From Ciona intestinalis (lineage: Eukaryota > Chordata > Ascidiacea > Phlebobranchia > Cionidae), in the NCBI RefSeq assembly GCF_000224145.3, contig NC_020173.2, positions 3,690,067-3,754,066 on the forward strand: DNA of 64,000 bases, written 5' to 3'. The notes beneath the pieces are model-generated. The model was not told where the DNA came from. It worked only from the letters and a program-made list of their open reading frames with translations, and made no database searches. Below are positions 22,301-34,305 of this stretch, piece by piece. The position numbers and the translations under genes were made by a program. How positions within the stretch are numbered: position 1 is the stretch's first letter; every line of letters begins with the position of its first letter.

Positions 22301-24777
22301 GTGCATAACTAACAATATAAAAATACAAGTTTGTATATGTATATATATGGTCGCGTACGAATTTCTTTCATCCTTTACAACTAAATACTACTTGCTATGA
22401 ATGCATTTTACAAAACAAAATGTAGCTTAAAAGTTTTAAAATTTATATACACAATTGTGCATTTTGTGTGGTTAATATAGTAGGTTGGGGTAAGACGGTC
22501 CATGTTTCATTCACTTTTATCGTTCCACTCGGTAGTAAACAAAAGATACTTACAGAGCAATATAACTGCATTCTCACAACTCTAAAATAGCGTTATTTAT
22601 AGTTACAAATACGATTAGGAAACATAGAATACTGTGTTAACGGTATCCATTATACCGCACTGTAGCCTACTAAACTAACTTACAACTATAACATACGCTA
22701 CTATACAATACCGCACCTCCATTTCACGGCGTTGGTTGCAGCAATTACTTGGTGCAAACAGCAGCGCTGAACTTTTTCTTTATTGATAATGAATTATTGA
22801 TACTCGGTTTGAAACCTTAGCCTTCGGGTGCGAAACTCATACACGCTACTTAAGTCACTGTAATGTAAGATGTACGAGAATTTACACCTGCCTGTTAACG
22901 CTAGGCTGGCCACCAATTTCCCTCTTCCTTAGATTTGTATGGATTTTTATTATCTTTATAGCCACACCTCAGCTTATGCTGATCGATCTATTCCAGATAT
23001 TAAATTCAGACGATTTTTGTGTCAGAATTCATTCATTTATCGATTATTAGTCGTCTGATATTCGATATATTGGCAATTTATGGGATTTAACTCTTGTACT
23101 TGTATATTTTGATGCATATTCGGATAATGTATTTGAAAAATTACTAATTGTATTTACACCCACGCGCAAATTATGGATAAAACTCCTAATGGTCACTTTA
23201 TTTGTTATATACTATAATAGGGTAAGATGGATACCGTCAGGAGACAAAAATCTTATATAATTAGCAGCGATCTTTCAGACTCGTGGGGATGCGGTTTCAT
23301 AATTTTATAATTTTTCTTTGTTTACTACCAAACGGGACGATAAAAGAGAATGACAATGTACCATCTTACCCCAAACTTTATCTTAAGAATTCCAAATAAC
23401 TTTTCTACACCTACGTAGTTCATCAAAAATAACTCAAAATGACGTAACACTGGTGTTTATGACGCAGTGGTTACGTAATAGGTCAGAAAGGTGACTGGGC
23501 AGTGTGAATGAAAATAGTCTCGTACGACGTACATAATAAGCATAAATGCCTACGTACCAGATCACATGTCCGCCTAAATACAGTGCATTGTGTGGACAAC
23601 AATACTAAAAACAAATACGGGTATTGCGTTGTAAATATAAGAATATTTATAGAAATATATAACCATAGCCCCACGACTCCAAAAAAGCGTCGTTAACTGT
23701 TTAAACACGATTAGGAAATACGGGATATTGTGTGCTAATGATATCTCTTACTTGTAGTGTATTGTGCGGACACTAAAGCCAAATACAAATACGTATATTC
23801 ATGTCAGATGTAAATACACCCATATTTGACCCTTTGTTGAGCCTGAGTGTTGTATTTGTTACTTTCCCAAAGGGGTCGTTTGAAATATCAGTATTATTTA
23901 AATTACAAAGTAAAATGGGAGTTTCTTGTTTTCAAGTAACCTTGGTGTCTCTTCGGTTAAACCCTAAAGCTTCCTCACAGACATAACATTAATTATTTAT
24001 AAACTACCGTCCTATAGATTGTCGCTTTAAAAACAACCCCCTTCCCAAAGCAAATTAGCAAACGCATATGGATTTTTAAATTAGCTAATATGCAATTCGC
24101 GTGCCGTAAAACAGCCAAATTGCTCGCTTATTGTTATTGCGTTTGGTGAGTTTTCTTTTTAAACTCTCTAATTAGATTAGTTCTTAGCGAGTCAGCAAAT
24201 AGCTTGGACGCACTAATAAAGTAATGTGGGGGAAGATGGGACACCAATTTTTTCGTCCCATTTGGTAGTAAACAAAGAACTTTTAAAAAATTATAAAACA
24301 GATTTTTACGACTCCCAAAGACCGTTGTTAACTGTATAAAATACGATCAGAATATGATATGCTAAAGATGTCCCGACTTACCCCACCCAACTATACATAA
24401 AACATCCTCTAACCTAATAATATCTTGTCGTACGACAGACGAAACTAAAAATTTCCTAACAGAATATCAATTTCAAAATTTATGTTAGGCAAACGTATTA
24501 CGATTGTACACAACAGGTTACATAGAACAGAACTGAAGCTGAGATACACTTACTAATACCAACGATTATATAAGCCTAGCAGCATAATCAGATCAGCGTC
24601 TACTTAAATTAAAAAAAAACTATGCGACCATACACAGCAACAACCACCAAGGTACAGCTTAGCTAATCATACTAATATACAAACGGCACATACTTGTTCA
24701 TCCGTTGTTGCCTTGGACGTCGAACCTCCCGCTGCGGGAGAACTTGTACTGGTATGTCTGCCGCCCCGTTGCGCCAT
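19321..24777 (-). CDS. DIRAS: DIRAS-type Ras-family GTPase with extended N-terminus
   Basis: Minus-strand exons in transcript order: 24777-24694, 21312-21139, 20079-19909 and 19611-19321, all phase 0 (239 aa). The usual family start [11 protein letters not shown] is residue 41 (codon at 21276-21274). From it the protein is 199 aa, the normal DIRAS1/2 length. The P-loop GAGGVGKS, effector [11 protein letters not shown], switch [18 protein letters not shown] and ETSAK motifs are all present, and it ends CVIT, a CAAX prenylation box. DIRAS proteins have Thr and Ser where Ras has Ala59 and Gln61, seen here too, and hydrolyse GTP slowly. They act at the plasma membrane and restrain Ras signalling. 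The first exon adds 28 residues and the acceptor side 12 more. An exon-skipped or intron-initiated mRNA starting at MPDQ is equally possible. An AG at the end of CCATTCAG, five bases upstream of the first ATG, could take a spliced leader. Confidence 0.9.
19695..19790. mobile_element. MITE fragments
   Basis: GGTGGGGTAAAATGGGACAT, then TTTCATTCTG, and an internal deletion that brings in ATTACGTGCTAACGGTATCC. Lies in the last DIRAS intron. Confidence 0.6.
20090..20230. mobile_element. MITE, degraded
   Basis: TGTAGGTTGAAGTAAGATGA, TTACAGAAGTATAGAACCGT and GGCTCTAAAAAGCGTTTGTA match the TACC-type subgroup; the right end is lost. DIRAS intron. Confidence 0.5.
21787..21953 (-). mobile_element. TA-flanked MITE
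   Basis: Left GGGTGCGGAAAGACGGGAGA, interior TAGCACATAATATCCAAATA, right AAAGTGTCCCATCTCTCTCC then AAACTACTATA. DIRAS intron 1. Confidence 0.85.
22479..22672 (+). mobile_element. TA-flanked MITE, TACC-type variant
   Basis: Left TAGTAGGTTGGGGTAAGACG, right ACGGTATCCATTATACCGCA then CTGTAGCCTACTA. DIRAS intron 1. Confidence 0.85.
23213..23384 (-). mobile_element. TA-flanked MITE, TACC-type variant
   Basis: Left TATAATAGGGTAAGATGGAT, right ATGTACCATCTTACCCCAAA. Interior has CTTTGTTTACTACCAAACGG. DIRAS intron 1. Confidence 0.85.
24222..24394 (+). mobile_element. TA-flanked MITE
   Basis: Left TGTGGGGGAAGATGGGACAC, right AAGATGTCCCGACTTACCCC then ACCCAACTATA. DIRAS intron 1, about 300 bp from the first exon. 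Confidence 0.9.
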
Positions 24778-24924
24778 ATAACTGAATGGTTGTATATATA
24801 TAGGTCACTTGTCTTTAGTTCCAATCTTGCATTTATTATTAAAGAAACGTTTTTACGAACCAGTATATCACCATGTTCTTTACATCTGTTGATATATAAG
24901 TAGAAGTTATATTTACTTACTAAG

Positions 24925-25065
24925 TTTCATAAGTTGTAACTTGTAAACGGGCACAAGGTGTATAAAACAGCACACTCTTGTTATAACGACTCTCATTGCC
25001 CCGCCACGCGAGGATAGATAAGTTACATTTAATCAATCATTCAACTGTTTAATAAGTTGGTATAA
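24925..25065 (+). mobile_element. SINE, 5'-truncated
   Basis: AACTTGTAAACGGGCACAAG, TTGTTATAACGACTCTCATT, CCGCCACGCGAGGATAGATA, AGTTACATTTAATCAATCAT. Confidence 0.75.
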
Positions 25066-26839
25066 ATAAGACTTGCAACCACCGTATACAAATTGTTGTT
25101 CTTAAAAGTTAGTATCCATTTTCATATCTTTATTTAAACGTATTTGACTCCGTTTTCAAGTTAAAATAAATAACCAATATAAGAGCGCAAGTCGGCACAA
25201 GTGCTATGTATCACTTAATGCAGATACATTAAAAAAAATCGGTTCAACTATACATGGCTACACCGTCTTATATGCCATATTAAATTAACAGTAACACGTA
25301 CTATTCAAAGTAATCTGTAAGTCCTACACTTAGTCCTATTCCTAATGGTAATACAAAATGCTCAACCAACTCAACTCACGCTATATCTTATCCTATCCGA
25401 ATACGCTTTTCCACACAAGCCTTACTTTATATACCAATCCTCCATTAACGCTTCCTTCTTAAGACCTTTTTAGTTTTCCATCGAAATACCCTCACAAATA
25501 AATAACCCAGAGACAAACAAGTTCCCAACCCAACGTTTCTCAACACCAGCAATGCCCATCATCATTCTTCCAACAATACAATCTCCATGCATTAGCCACC
25601 ACCCACGTTTGTAACGACTCAAGTATCTTTCCAAGTCTTCCTATTGATTTTTTGCGGTCCAATTCCCGCGTCATCAGCTCCAATCCACTTTCTCTATTGA
25701 TCCGATGGTCGATTCGGAACTTTGACGTCACTAATCTACGAATTGCGAAACGGCAAATACGACAATTACTTCTTGCCCCGCCGCACAGGATAAATCTTAA
25801 CATTTGAGATTTTATCGCGGATTTACCCCACAAAAATAGGTTGTAATGGTCACGTATATTATATATTAAATTCTACACTTCTGTTTTATCCCAAAGCGTG
25901 TTATAACGGCTGTCCTTTTATCGTTACTTTTCGTCTCTTTGCTATTTTTATGCTTTTTCGATCTTCGTTACCGTGACCGAAGAGAGAATAACTTAAGTCA
26001 TTCATTCATTTCTTCAAAAAGATCGTTTTTTAAACAAAGCAGTTCAGTTTTACAACGCCTACAATCCACAACAGCTGTTTAACCATGGCCCACACATCAC
26101 ACCTGTCAATAAAGATACCAATGCCGCTGTTCTCGAAAGTGGACTTAACTTATTAAAAGAAACCTGTTTGATTAAGAAGCGGATACAATGCCTTTAGGCG
26201 AAATATATCTCCGACAACAAACAATTCATTGAAATTGATTTTTGTTTGTTACGTATTTCGTAGCACTGGATCCTGACCCCATTAAAATACTATACCAATA
26301 AAACTTCGTATCATTAAGCTTATAACCCACACACTAAAGACTAAACCACAACGGTATTTTTCATATTTAAAAAAAAACGCAGCAGTAATATTTTGCAAAT
26401 ATTCCCATTTTCCCACACAGACCTTTATATACCTCGTTTTAAGCTGATAATGTATACGCTCAACAAACATAAATGCCATGTTTACAATACGTGTCAATAC
26501 AAAAGACCGTGTTATGGACGTGAATGCCAATAATACAGATGACGTATGCAATTAGATCAATGAATGCCAACCACTACCGGGATGGAAGCATCATCCGAAT
26601 TACACACAATGTTATCTTGCAGGCGGTTTTACGTTAACGAATGGCTTGTGGTTAAGGGCCATAGGGAGCGACATTAAGGCCGATCTGTGTAGGTTGCACG
26701 AAATGAACGAGTCCATTATATGACTAAGAATGATTCAAAACTGACTTGCACAGGTCACGTTATGATGCATGTGTGTTTGTCTAATGCTTAGTAAGCAACA
26801 CGTCATTATGCGGGAATAAGGCGTATGGATGCATCATGC

Positions 26840-26990
26840 GTGTCTGGTGTATAAGAAGACACCCACGTTATTAACTCGACAATAAGCATGAGGTGTATGA
26901 ATTCACCATGTATATGTATGTATGGTGTATATAAGAACACACCTATGTGTTATAACTCGACAGAGAGCATGAGGCACTAGCAAACATATA
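26840..26990. repeat. Minisatellite units, inverted relative to 14590
   Basis: Two tandem units of about 85 bp: GGTGTATAAGAAGACACCCA, TAACTCGACAATAAGCATGA, GGTGTATGAATTCACCATGT; then GGTGTATATAAGAACACACC, TAACTCGACAGAGAGCATGA. Confidence 0.75.
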
Positions 26991-27328
26991 TACACATACG
27001 CTGTTATAAACATGTATTGTACATATTAACTAAAATTGTGGTTCGTTATTAATTAAGTTATCCATTTGTGTTAGCGCAATGCAGCTGCCTATAAATATAT
27101 TAGGTCGTGATTAAATTGTAACTTTTTTATTAAATCTCTTTACAAACATAAATCAAACTAATAATAAAACTAATAACAATTTTGTATAAATATCCTATCG
27201 ATCAGCTATACAATATTAACGTTTGGAGTTATTAAAACAAAACAAGTTTGCGGGACGAGAAACGAAATTAAATTCTCAAAATCTTTATTTTCAGAGGTGT
27301 ATGTATGTAACGATATATTTAATATTGT

Positions 27329-27531
27329 AGGGTGGGGGAAGATGGGACACATTTTCACTCTATTTTCTCCCCAATTGCTAGTATAGAAAGAACATTCAAA
27401 GAATTACAAAACCGTATCCTCGCGACTCTCGTTGACGGCTGTTAGTTATTTGAAACACGATCAGGATATTTGGATATTATAATATCCTATAGGTGCTTCA
27501 GGTGTCCCTCTTCCCTAACCCTACTATAGGT
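27329..27531 (+). mobile_element. TA-flanked MITE, first of a head-to-tail pair
   Basis: Left TGTAGGGTGGGGGAAGATGG, right CAGGTGTCCCTCTTCCCTAA then CCCTACTATA. It abuts the next copy with no spacer. Confidence 0.9.
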
Positions 27532-27711
27532 TAGAGTAAGACGGTCCACATTTTCGTATTCTTTTAACGTTCCATTTGGTAGTAAACAAAGAATATTTAC
27601 ATAATTATACCAGTATCCTCATGACTCTAAAAAAGCGTTAATTAGTAAAAAAAAACGTTTAGGAAACATGGGACATTACGTTCTAACGGCATCCATCTTA
27701 CCCCAACCTAT
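27532..27711 (+). mobile_element. TA-flanked MITE, second of a head-to-tail pair
   Basis: Left GGTTAGAGTAAGACGGTCCA, right CGGCATCCATCTTACCCCAA then CCTATTA. This is the TACC-type subgroup, whereas its neighbour is the GGGACAC type. Confidence 0.85.
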
Positions 27712-28163
27712 TAGCTATATATAATCATTATATGGTTTTAGACGTTTAAAGTTAAAGCAAGTTCATATACCGACGACGGTCTTGTACCATAAACATAAAA
27801 AGACCTTTAAATTGCATTTGTCTAGTCGTTCAAGTTACATTATATTTGCTTGTTTAAATTAGTGTACAAGTTCTGATTTAGTAGGTTACTTTGTAAACGC
27901 TAATAACGCACGAAACGATATATGTTACACTTTCAAAGAGCAAGCAATATAAACACACCAACGAGGATAAATTTAAATAACTACGCATTTAATTGGCGCA
28001 ATTAGAACATTTCTTTGCCAGCCAGTTTACACTTTGTAATGTAATCAGTACTTCTAAGAATGTATGAGCGAAATAGAACGTATTCCTTGTATATATGTCT
28101 GAATTTGCATTCTATATATGGGCACTGCTATATAGCCTAAACTTGTGTTATATATAATCCTGC

Positions 28164-28401
28164 AGGGTAAGCTGGATACCGCATATGATATCTCAGGTTT
28201 CATATCGTGTTTTTAACAATTAAAGATGGGACACCTTTTAACTTTTTTTTCGTCTCTTTTGGTAGTAAACAAAGAACATTCAAAGAATTATATAAGTTTA
28301 TCCTCGCGACTCCCATAGACCGTTGTTAATTGTTGCAAACACAATCAAGATATTTGGATAATATGTTGTTGAGTTGTCTCATCTTGCCCCACCCTACTAT
28401 A
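28164..28401. mobile_element. Chimeric MITE
   Basis: The first about 60 bp (GCAGGGTAAGCTGGATACCG..CGTGTTTTTAACAATTAA) reads in the minus orientation of the TACC type. At AGATGGGACACCTTTT it switches to a plus-orientation GGGACAC-type copy that runs to TCTCATCTTGCCCCACCCTA. Confidence 0.75.
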
Positions 28402-29011
28402 TAATTTCCAACGTAAAACTTGCTTTATTTAGAGTAAAGCTGCTTAAATAAGCGTTTTATTACATAAATGCATATTCCATAAACTTTGTCGAAAAAAGTA
28501 AGAATTAAAAATACTTCAGGTTCGTGTCCCATCGCATTGTACTTCACATTGGCTATATCCACGTCATAATACGCATTATGATGTATTCGAAGATACACGT
28601 ACGTAACATACACGTTGCAGCACGTTGCGTAATTGTAATTAAGCGAAAACAAAAAGCATAAATTTAACCGACGAAATTGTTTTTGTTCATTCGTGTACAA
28701 GCGCCGTAGCGAACTCTATACAATTGTAATATTAAATTTGTTTTATAAAGTCGATGTATACCGTTATATACCTTGAGATACATTTGTTGCATGCTTTATA
28801 TAAGCTACAGGTATGTAAATTGGATAAAATTGTTTTATTAGGACAATTAACATTTTAATAATTTAAGTTGACGACTTAAATTGCAGGGAAACGCAAGCCT
28901 CGGTAAATGGCATTTTAGTCCGTTTTACGACGAAATAATGTCTTTGAAATATGTAATACTCATACCATGACGTCATATGTTACGAAACTGTGTAAGTGTA
29001 ACTATGGTACT

Positions 29012-29192
29012 GTGGGGTAAGATGGATACCGTTAGCATATAATATTTCATATTTCTTAATCGTGTTTTCACTAATTAAAAACGTTTATTTAGACTTTGTA
29101 GTTTACGGTTACATAAATCTGTATAAAAATATTGTTTACTACAAAATGGGACGAAAAAATAGAATAAAAAATGGGCCGTCGTACCTCAATCG
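29012..29192 (-). mobile_element. TA-flanked MITE, TACC-type variant
   Basis: Left TACTGTGGGGTAAGATGGAT, then ACCGTTAGCATATAATATTT; interior TTGTTTACTACAAAATGGGA; right end degraded (ATGGGCCGTCGTACCTCAA). Confidence 0.85.
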
Positions 29193-30053
29193 ATTTTATA
29201 ATTACCACTTATTCATTGGCGTGTATATATGAGCCTAAATTTCGTGGGATTGTTTAATTCCTAAAAACCTGTTTTTCTGCTCGGGCCGCCTTCTTATTAT
29301 ACTTGTAGCTTTAGGCTACAAACCTTACACCACAGTTTGCGTTTATTTAGATATCAGAGAATAATTTCAACACGACACTCGGCGAAATACGCCAGAAGGC
29401 TCAAGGCTCTTAATAGAAAAGGTTTAAAATGACTTTATCAGTATGAGAAAATGTATTTCTGAGACTCTGATTTAAGTAGACGGATATACAAAATGTTTTA
29501 ATACAGTTTTAATATAGGTGTGTTTGTAAATTTATAAAAGTACAGTTTTCTAAATGTATGCGAATTACAGTTTAAACGCGATTTTTGAGATATTTTAAAG
29601 TTAAACCCTAGTCAGCTGTTTTAACTAAACGGCTATAGTGTATCTTATTTCTAATATTTAACATGTTTTAATATAACACGCAGTTTAGTTTTTAATATAA
29701 AAATTTAAAACCAGCTTTATTTACTTACGGTATACAAAATGTTTAGCGTATAGTTTTATAACCGCTTTAGCGTATAGTTTTATAGGTGCTAATACTCAGA
29801 AAAAAAAGTTTTATAAAGAATAAATATATTTTTACTTTTGACTTGTTTGAGATTTTATTTTTACGTAAATAGACTATGACATTTAAAACAGATAAACCAT
29901 TTCTATTTAACGCTATTTTATAGTCGACTTCTATACATCATTATGCGGCTGCTGAATGATTTTTCGCAATTCTCCTATTGCGCAACTGAAAAGAAAAGTC
30001 TTGATGGTTTAGGAATTTAAATAATCCTGTCTATGAGTTGTTTGTGACGTTGT

Positions 30054-30110
30054 ATGTGGGTGAGGTCCTAGTGTGGCACACCCTATTTAACTGAGGCTGT
30101 TTGCCTTTTA
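30054..30110 (+). repeat. GTGAGGTCC-type dispersed repeat, short
   Basis: TATGTGGGTGAGGTCCTAGT, GTGGCACACCCTATTTAACT. Same family as 5738. Confidence 0.6.
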
Positions 30111-30141
30111 TCCGTAACATGATAATAATAATATATAAATG

Positions 30142-30285
30142 TCTTGATCGTGTTTTAAACAATTGCCAACGTTCTGTGGGAGTTGTGAGGATACGGTTTT
30201 ATATTTAGTTGAATATTCTTTGATCCCTACCAAATGGGACGAGAAATACAATGAAAAGGTGTCCCATCTTCCCCCAACCTACTAT
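30142..30285 (-). mobile_element. MITE, left end truncated
   Basis: Starts inside the element at CTTGATCGTGTTTTAAACAA and runs to a complete right end AAGGTGTCCCATCTTCCCCC then AACCTACTATA. Confidence 0.85.
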
Positions 30286-30548
30286 ATGCTAAACATTTTT
30301 GGTCATCGTTTTTCTATCTATAAATACTTGCACCTTTACCGGTTAGGAATTTAAACGTTACGCTCGCAATCCTTACATTTCATCGGCGTACAATTGCTCC
30401 TTTAACACAGAGATTTAACGAGCAGTAATAACGTTATAATTAGAGTGTAAAACAACGCACAGTGTACAGTAGATGCTTATACTGTACTGCTGTTATACTG
30501 AAAGACAGTACAACGTGTATATACAGTACAGAAGTCATACGATATTGA

Positions 30549-30568
30549 ACAGTCAAATATTTGACTGT
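30549..30568. repeat. Perfect 20-bp palindrome
   Basis: ACAGTCAAATATTTGACTGT reads the same on both strands. It sits in a short zone (30465-30570) rich in ACTGTAC/GTACAGT words. Confidence 0.9.
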
Positions 30569-30857
30569 AACACGTTTTTAAGTTGGATTTTTTAGCAGTT
30601 TGTTGTAGTATAGTGGTAACCGTAAATCCCTTATATTTTAGAGCAAATTGATTGTATATATAGATGCTACAGTAGAGTAGTCAAGTTAGTTAGGTATTTA
30701 GAAATGTGTATTTAGATTCACCATTAGTATTCTGTGTGTATGTTTTATAAAGTTGTACATCCTTGATAATTTAGCATGAAAGCTTGCAACACACCAATAC
30801 TGTTTCATCAATTGAGTTTCTATATAGAGTTATGCGTGTGTTAGGCCACATATAAAG

Positions 30858-31072
30858 TAGTGTGGGGCAAGATGGACATCGTTAACACATAACTATCCCA
30901 TATTTCCCAATCGTGTTTTAAACAATTAACAGCGCTCTTTGGAAGTCTTACGGTTATACACTTCTGTAAATATTCTTTGTTTACTGCCAAATGGGACAAT
31001 AAAGAGAATAAAAACATAGATTAACTTATACCTTAACATACTGCATATACATTGGCCATCTTACCCCAACTT
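30858..31072 (-). mobile_element. TA-flanked MITE, TACC-type variant
   Basis: Left AGTAGTGTGGGGCAAGATGG, right ATTGGCCATCTTACCCCAAC. Interior TTTGTTTACTGCCAAATGGG. Confidence 0.85.
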
Positions 31073-33759
31073 ACATATATACATAAGCCAACATACCACA
31101 TCCTACTGTATATATATCAATAAAGGATTAGAAATATCTAATTTTGCTTAGTTTATATTATCTACTCAGTTACGGTTTAAAATTTCCCCGCGGGGTGATA
31201 GAGCATGTTTTGTTTCTGTGCTATTGTATAGAGTTACATTCTAGCAGCTGTTATATGAGTTGAGACATGCTGTTATTCATCGCAAAGAATTTACTAAATA
31301 GTTTTAGACATTAAATGATTTAGCTGTATTAGTCAAATTGCTAGTTATTGTTTTAAAAAACGTATTTCAGTCTAAAAATAAAACAGTTAAATGGTGCTGG
31401 TATATATAAGTATTTAGCTGTGTATGTGTTTTAAGTGTCTTTAGTTTGAACAGAATACAGTGGATTTCATATAAGGCAGTTTTTTTTTAGTTACATTTTT
31501 TTTCCGATTGCGTAAAATGTAACTTTGGAATAGATGTCATACATACAGTTAAGAACTTAAAAGTCGCTTTTTATTAATATTTTTTTGATTATGTTGTTTA
31601 AAATGACTAGTACAGCTACCAGAACAATGTTGTTATATTTATTTATTTACTGATAAAATAACGGATACGGTCGGTATATTTACATGTGATTATACCGTGG
31701 CTGTTTATTTAAGTTATAACTTTATAATATATGCAATGTATTTAAAAACCGGTTTAGCCCAATTTTCTGCAGGGTTCGCCCCAAATATTGTTGCGTAAAT
31801 AGTAAACAAAACGTGTTTTTGCGACGCGTGGCATCCCAACTTTTGTTTATACATACTTTGGTATGTTTTGTCTTACGTGTCAACAAGGACATTCTTTTCA
31901 AGCTCACGGCCTCTAATTATACTGAGTGCTAGCACAACTAACTACCAGTGCGTTTAAATACCCAGCTACGCTTGTAAAGTGCTGTTAGTGACACTGTCGC
32001 CGTTGCCTTGCCGTAAAAACAACGTTTGTAATAGTAATCAGCACAACAAGTGCATAAAACACGGGTTTTCTGAACAGTTTTAACACAAACACAACGTTCT
32101 AGATATATACACCACAATTATCACGTTTTTATACGTTTTAGTTTAAAAATTAAACTATCTTTAGTCAATTTGAAAATAAAGATAATAGCGTCTCACATAT
32201 GGTCTGTAATGTTAATTAGTATTTCACCTTGGCATAAAATCCATAAACTGTTTAACTGTTCCACACTTTTTCCGTACACACAAATCTTCGTAGAAACGCG
32301 GTATATTTCTAAAACTTATCTGTGTGCTGTGTCTGGTGACTATTAACGCATCTTTTTCGCTGTAAATCTTAAGTCCCAATTTTTTGTTTGTTTAACCATT
32401 TCAACCACCACTTTGACGAACCAAAAGCGTCTTGTAAAATCTAAGCAAACATATTTTGAACAACAAGGTTAAAATAACCTTTCGATTTTAACATTCTATT
32501 CCAAACGGGTGAGATTCAAAGAAAATGCAAGCCATTGGACCTTGGACCTAGATCTGCGGTTTAGACATGTATTGGTCCATTACACCAACGCTATATTTCG
32601 TTCTTATTCACATTTCTAAAATTCGTTCACGTAACATAACGTTAACCGCTTCATTTAAGACTATGTTTAATTTTTACAAAAAAACAACGAAAGCTCTTAA
32701 GGTGTCTCTTATATAATGCTATTTCCTTATACCATTTTACATACGCAAACATCTATTCTATTTGGCTTCTACAGCGCGGCAATTCAAAATACCTAGGATT
32801 TAGGCTACAGTCGGTATATTACCCTTACTACATACGGTCAAGTTATTCAAGCAAGATTAATGATCTAATACGAATATAAATGACCAACTGTATCACTTAA
32901 AACACAAATGCTCTGAACTGTCTATCCAGTTAAATTGATGCATATGTGTTTACGTTTTCGAGAGAGGGAAATAATACATAAAATAAAACGCTTTTTATCG
33001 ATCGTTGTATAATTCTCCCATGTCTATATGACCGAACACATATCATTGTTACGATTTGCGTCACATTAGCTTACGTCATATGACGTCACGGTGTTACGCA
33101 TCAATTAAGCGAAAATTGCTTAAATTATAATGTATTGCATTTTGCTGTGTCAACCCGCACAGGTATATTGTGTTTAGGGTGGCTATAAAGCAATTTTCTG
33201 TCTCCGGTACCTTCTTAAATAACCCATAAGTGATATTGGATAGTAGCATTTGCCGTTAAGTGGCTTGCTCAAGAACATTTTTTTCAATATTTCCTATGTT
33301 TTCAGTGTAAATCTTTTTCAAGTGGGTAATAGCTTCAAATAGTTTAAAATTTTTCATGATTTATAACTTCTTATTGGTTTGTTACACGCTAAAAACAACA
33401 GTCGTGCTGTAAACTAGCAATCAATCATTTTTGATAACCCCCTACACAACATAGGTCACAGTCACGTTATATACCCTAACGTGGTCTTATGTGTCAACCA
33501 CACTTGGACACGGTAGCCGCGTGATTTCCCCCCAGGCAAAAACTCTCAAAGGCAAAGTCGTAAACCAGAATAACGAGTCGAATTCAATAGAAAATCGCAG
33601 CTATTTTCTCTAATTATCGTTGACTATAGCTAAGAAAACAAACTGCCTTCGGCCGAGGAAAGTAATTGCTTTTGAGTGATCAAGGTTAAGAGTGAGTGTA
33701 AGGGTTAATGTGGAGCCAGTTTAGGTTTGGTTAGCGTAACAAAAGGCTGAATAAAAATT

Positions 33760-33870
33760 AGTGTGACTTATTTATCCTCGTGCGGCGGGTAGGGGCAGTC
33801 GCTATAACAGTGTTCTTTTTCATAAACCCCGTGCACACTTACGAGTTTGTAACGTCGTGGGTGTTGTTTA
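33760..33870 (-). mobile_element. SINE fragment
   Basis: GTGACTTATTTATCCTCGTG, CGGCGGGTAGGGGCAGTCGC, TATAACAGTGTTC, TTACGAGTTTGTAACGTCG. Only the distal SINE block is kept. Confidence 0.65.
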
Positions 33871-33929
33871 ACGTTAACTGATACGGAGGATATAATGTAT
33901 ATACCTGCATGTTGTACTGCAATGCGCTC

Positions 33930-34040
33930 GTGCTATATATAGACAGCGAGTATAAGGTGTAGGAATACAACATGTGTTTCTGGTATACAAAAAGACACCC
34001 ATAACATGATAGTGAGCATGAGGTGTATGATAGAAAAGAA
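33930..34040. repeat. Minisatellite units (same family as 14590)
   Basis: CAGCGAGTATAAGGTGTAGG, GGTATACAAAAAGACACCCA, TAACATGATAGTGAGCATGA, GGTGTATGATAG. Confidence 0.65.
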
Positions 34041-34082
34041 CACATATCTTTCCAAAAACAGATAAAGTTAAAAACGATGGTA

Positions 34083-34275
34083 TAGTAGAGTGGGAAAGAC
34101 GAGACACCTTTAGCTTATTATGCCCAGATATCCTGATCTTGTTTTAAACATTTAAAAACGATCTTTGGTAGTTGCGAGAAAACGGTTTTATATTTTATAA
34201 AATGCTCTTTGTTTACTATCAAATGAGACAAAAAAAAATAAACAAAATGTGTTCCATCTCTTCCCAGCCTACTAT
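34083..34275 (-). mobile_element. TA-flanked MITE
   Basis: Left TAGTAGAGTGGGAAAGACGA, right TGTGTTCCATCTCTTCCCAG then CCTACTATA. Interior CTCTTTGTTTACTATCAAAT. Confidence 0.85.
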
Positions 34276-34289
34276 ATGTGTTAATACTC

Positions 34290-34305
34290 ATTCTATTTGA
34301 ATAAA
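34290..34305 (+). other. Spliced-leader-like 16-mer
   Basis: ATTCTATTTGAATAAA differs at one base, the last, from the Ciona spliced leader as I remember it (ATTCTATTTGAATAAG). It is followed by an A-rich (AAAT)n tract up to about 34330 and lies about 135 bp before the start codon of the NIDO gene. It could be the remnant of a retro-inserted trans-spliced mRNA or chance in AT-rich DNA. Confidence 0.4.

Noticed and set aside
25540-25833. 97-codon minus-strand ORF in the gene-poor region
   Set aside because: Overlaps a degraded SINE tail at its right side, has no family resemblance, and no splice-compatible partner was found. It cannot be fully excluded as an exon.
26840-26990. CRISPR-like array
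   Set aside because: Repeats of 85-90 bp without unique spacers in an animal genome are a minisatellite.
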